A stretch of DNA of 7,069 bases from an uncultured Chloroflexota bacterium (GTDB lineage Bacteria; Chloroflexota; Dehalococcoidia; UBA3495). Below are positions 6,991-7,069 of the stretch, one piece after another. Position numbers and translations under genes: made by a program. Position 1 is the first letter of the stretch, and every line of letters starts with the position of its first letter. Location: NCBI GenBank assembly GCA_913052545.1, contig CAJXEF010000105.1, positions 1-7,069 on the forward strand, in the 5' to 3' direction. The notes under the pieces are model-generated. The model searched no databases, was not told the origin of the DNA, and saw only the letters and a list, made by a program, of their open reading frames with translations.

Positions 6991-7029
6991 GCGACTTTTA
7001 AGAACTAAATAAATGGTCTTAGTAGTCGC
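6991..7029 (+). terminator. Imperfect hairpin downstream of the Gfo/Idh/MocA gene, possible terminator
   Basis: GCGACT (6991-6996) pairs exactly with AGTCGC (7024-7029). Inside it AAGAAC (7000-7005) pairs with GGTCTT (7015-7020) except for one A:G mismatch, and the joining bases give one T:A, one G:T and one T:T. The loop is A/T-rich (7006-7014). No T-run follows the stem, so it is a weak terminator candidate 57 nt beyond the stop. It may instead stabilise the 3' end. Nothing else is recognisable between 6934 and the end of the window. Confidence 0.35.
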
Positions 7030-7069
7030 CAATATCTGTGGGAAATCGCTAAGAATTTTGTGGCTACCA

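Noticed and set aside
1..7069. Insertion sequence, CRISPR array, tRNA or phage-attachment signatures
   Set aside because: I saw no transposase or integrase motifs, no regularly spaced direct repeats and no cloverleaf. The inverted repeats present are single hairpins at gene ends or in promoter regions.

Overview
The window is a compact piece of bacterial chromosome with five protein-coding genes and no RNA gene, CRISPR array, insertion sequence or prophage signature that I can see. The base composition is moderately AT-rich. Genes are preceded by recognisable Shine-Dalgarno sequences, and several are followed by strong hairpins. The combination of ABM-like (dimeric alpha/beta barrel) small proteins, an MCT/OFA-type MFS transporter, a monomeric isocitrate dehydrogenase and a Gal80-like Gfo/Idh/MocA protein would fit an uncultivated, probably aquatic heterotroph. 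A SAR202-like Chloroflexota lineage is one possibility, but this is a low-confidence guess from gene content; nothing in the window fixes the taxonomy.

Layout from left to right: (1) a 17-bp perfect hairpin (8-49); (2) a minus-strand gene for a tandemly duplicated ABM-like protein (182-847); (3) a 20-bp perfect hairpin (943-988); (4) a minus-strand gene for a single-domain ABM-like protein (1049-1447); (5) a 368-bp divergent intergenic region with candidate promoters and a palindrome; (6) a plus-strand MFS transporter (1816-3120); (7) a 12-bp hairpin terminator between convergent genes (3204-3239); (8) a minus-strand gene for monomeric NADP-dependent isocitrate dehydrogenase (3344-5570/5572); (9) a 263-bp divergent promoter region with two dyads and a near-consensus promoter; (10) a plus-strand Gal80-like Gfo/Idh/MocA protein (5836-6933); (11) a 3' flank with an imperfect hairpin (6991-7029).

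The genes do not form one operon. Each seems to be its own transcription unit: two pairs diverge, one pair converges on a terminator, and the two same-strand ABM genes are separated by a strong hairpin. Isocitrate dehydrogenase is central metabolism (TCA cycle and NADPH supply). The transporter and the Gfo/Idh/MocA protein suggest uptake and handling of small carboxylates or sugars, but no shared pathway can be shown from the sequence. I find no clear evidence for an undescribed multi-gene system. The most interesting items are the Gal80-like protein that has lost the family's catalytic lysine, the duplicated ABM protein beside a single-domain relative, and the palindromes in the divergent promoter regions.
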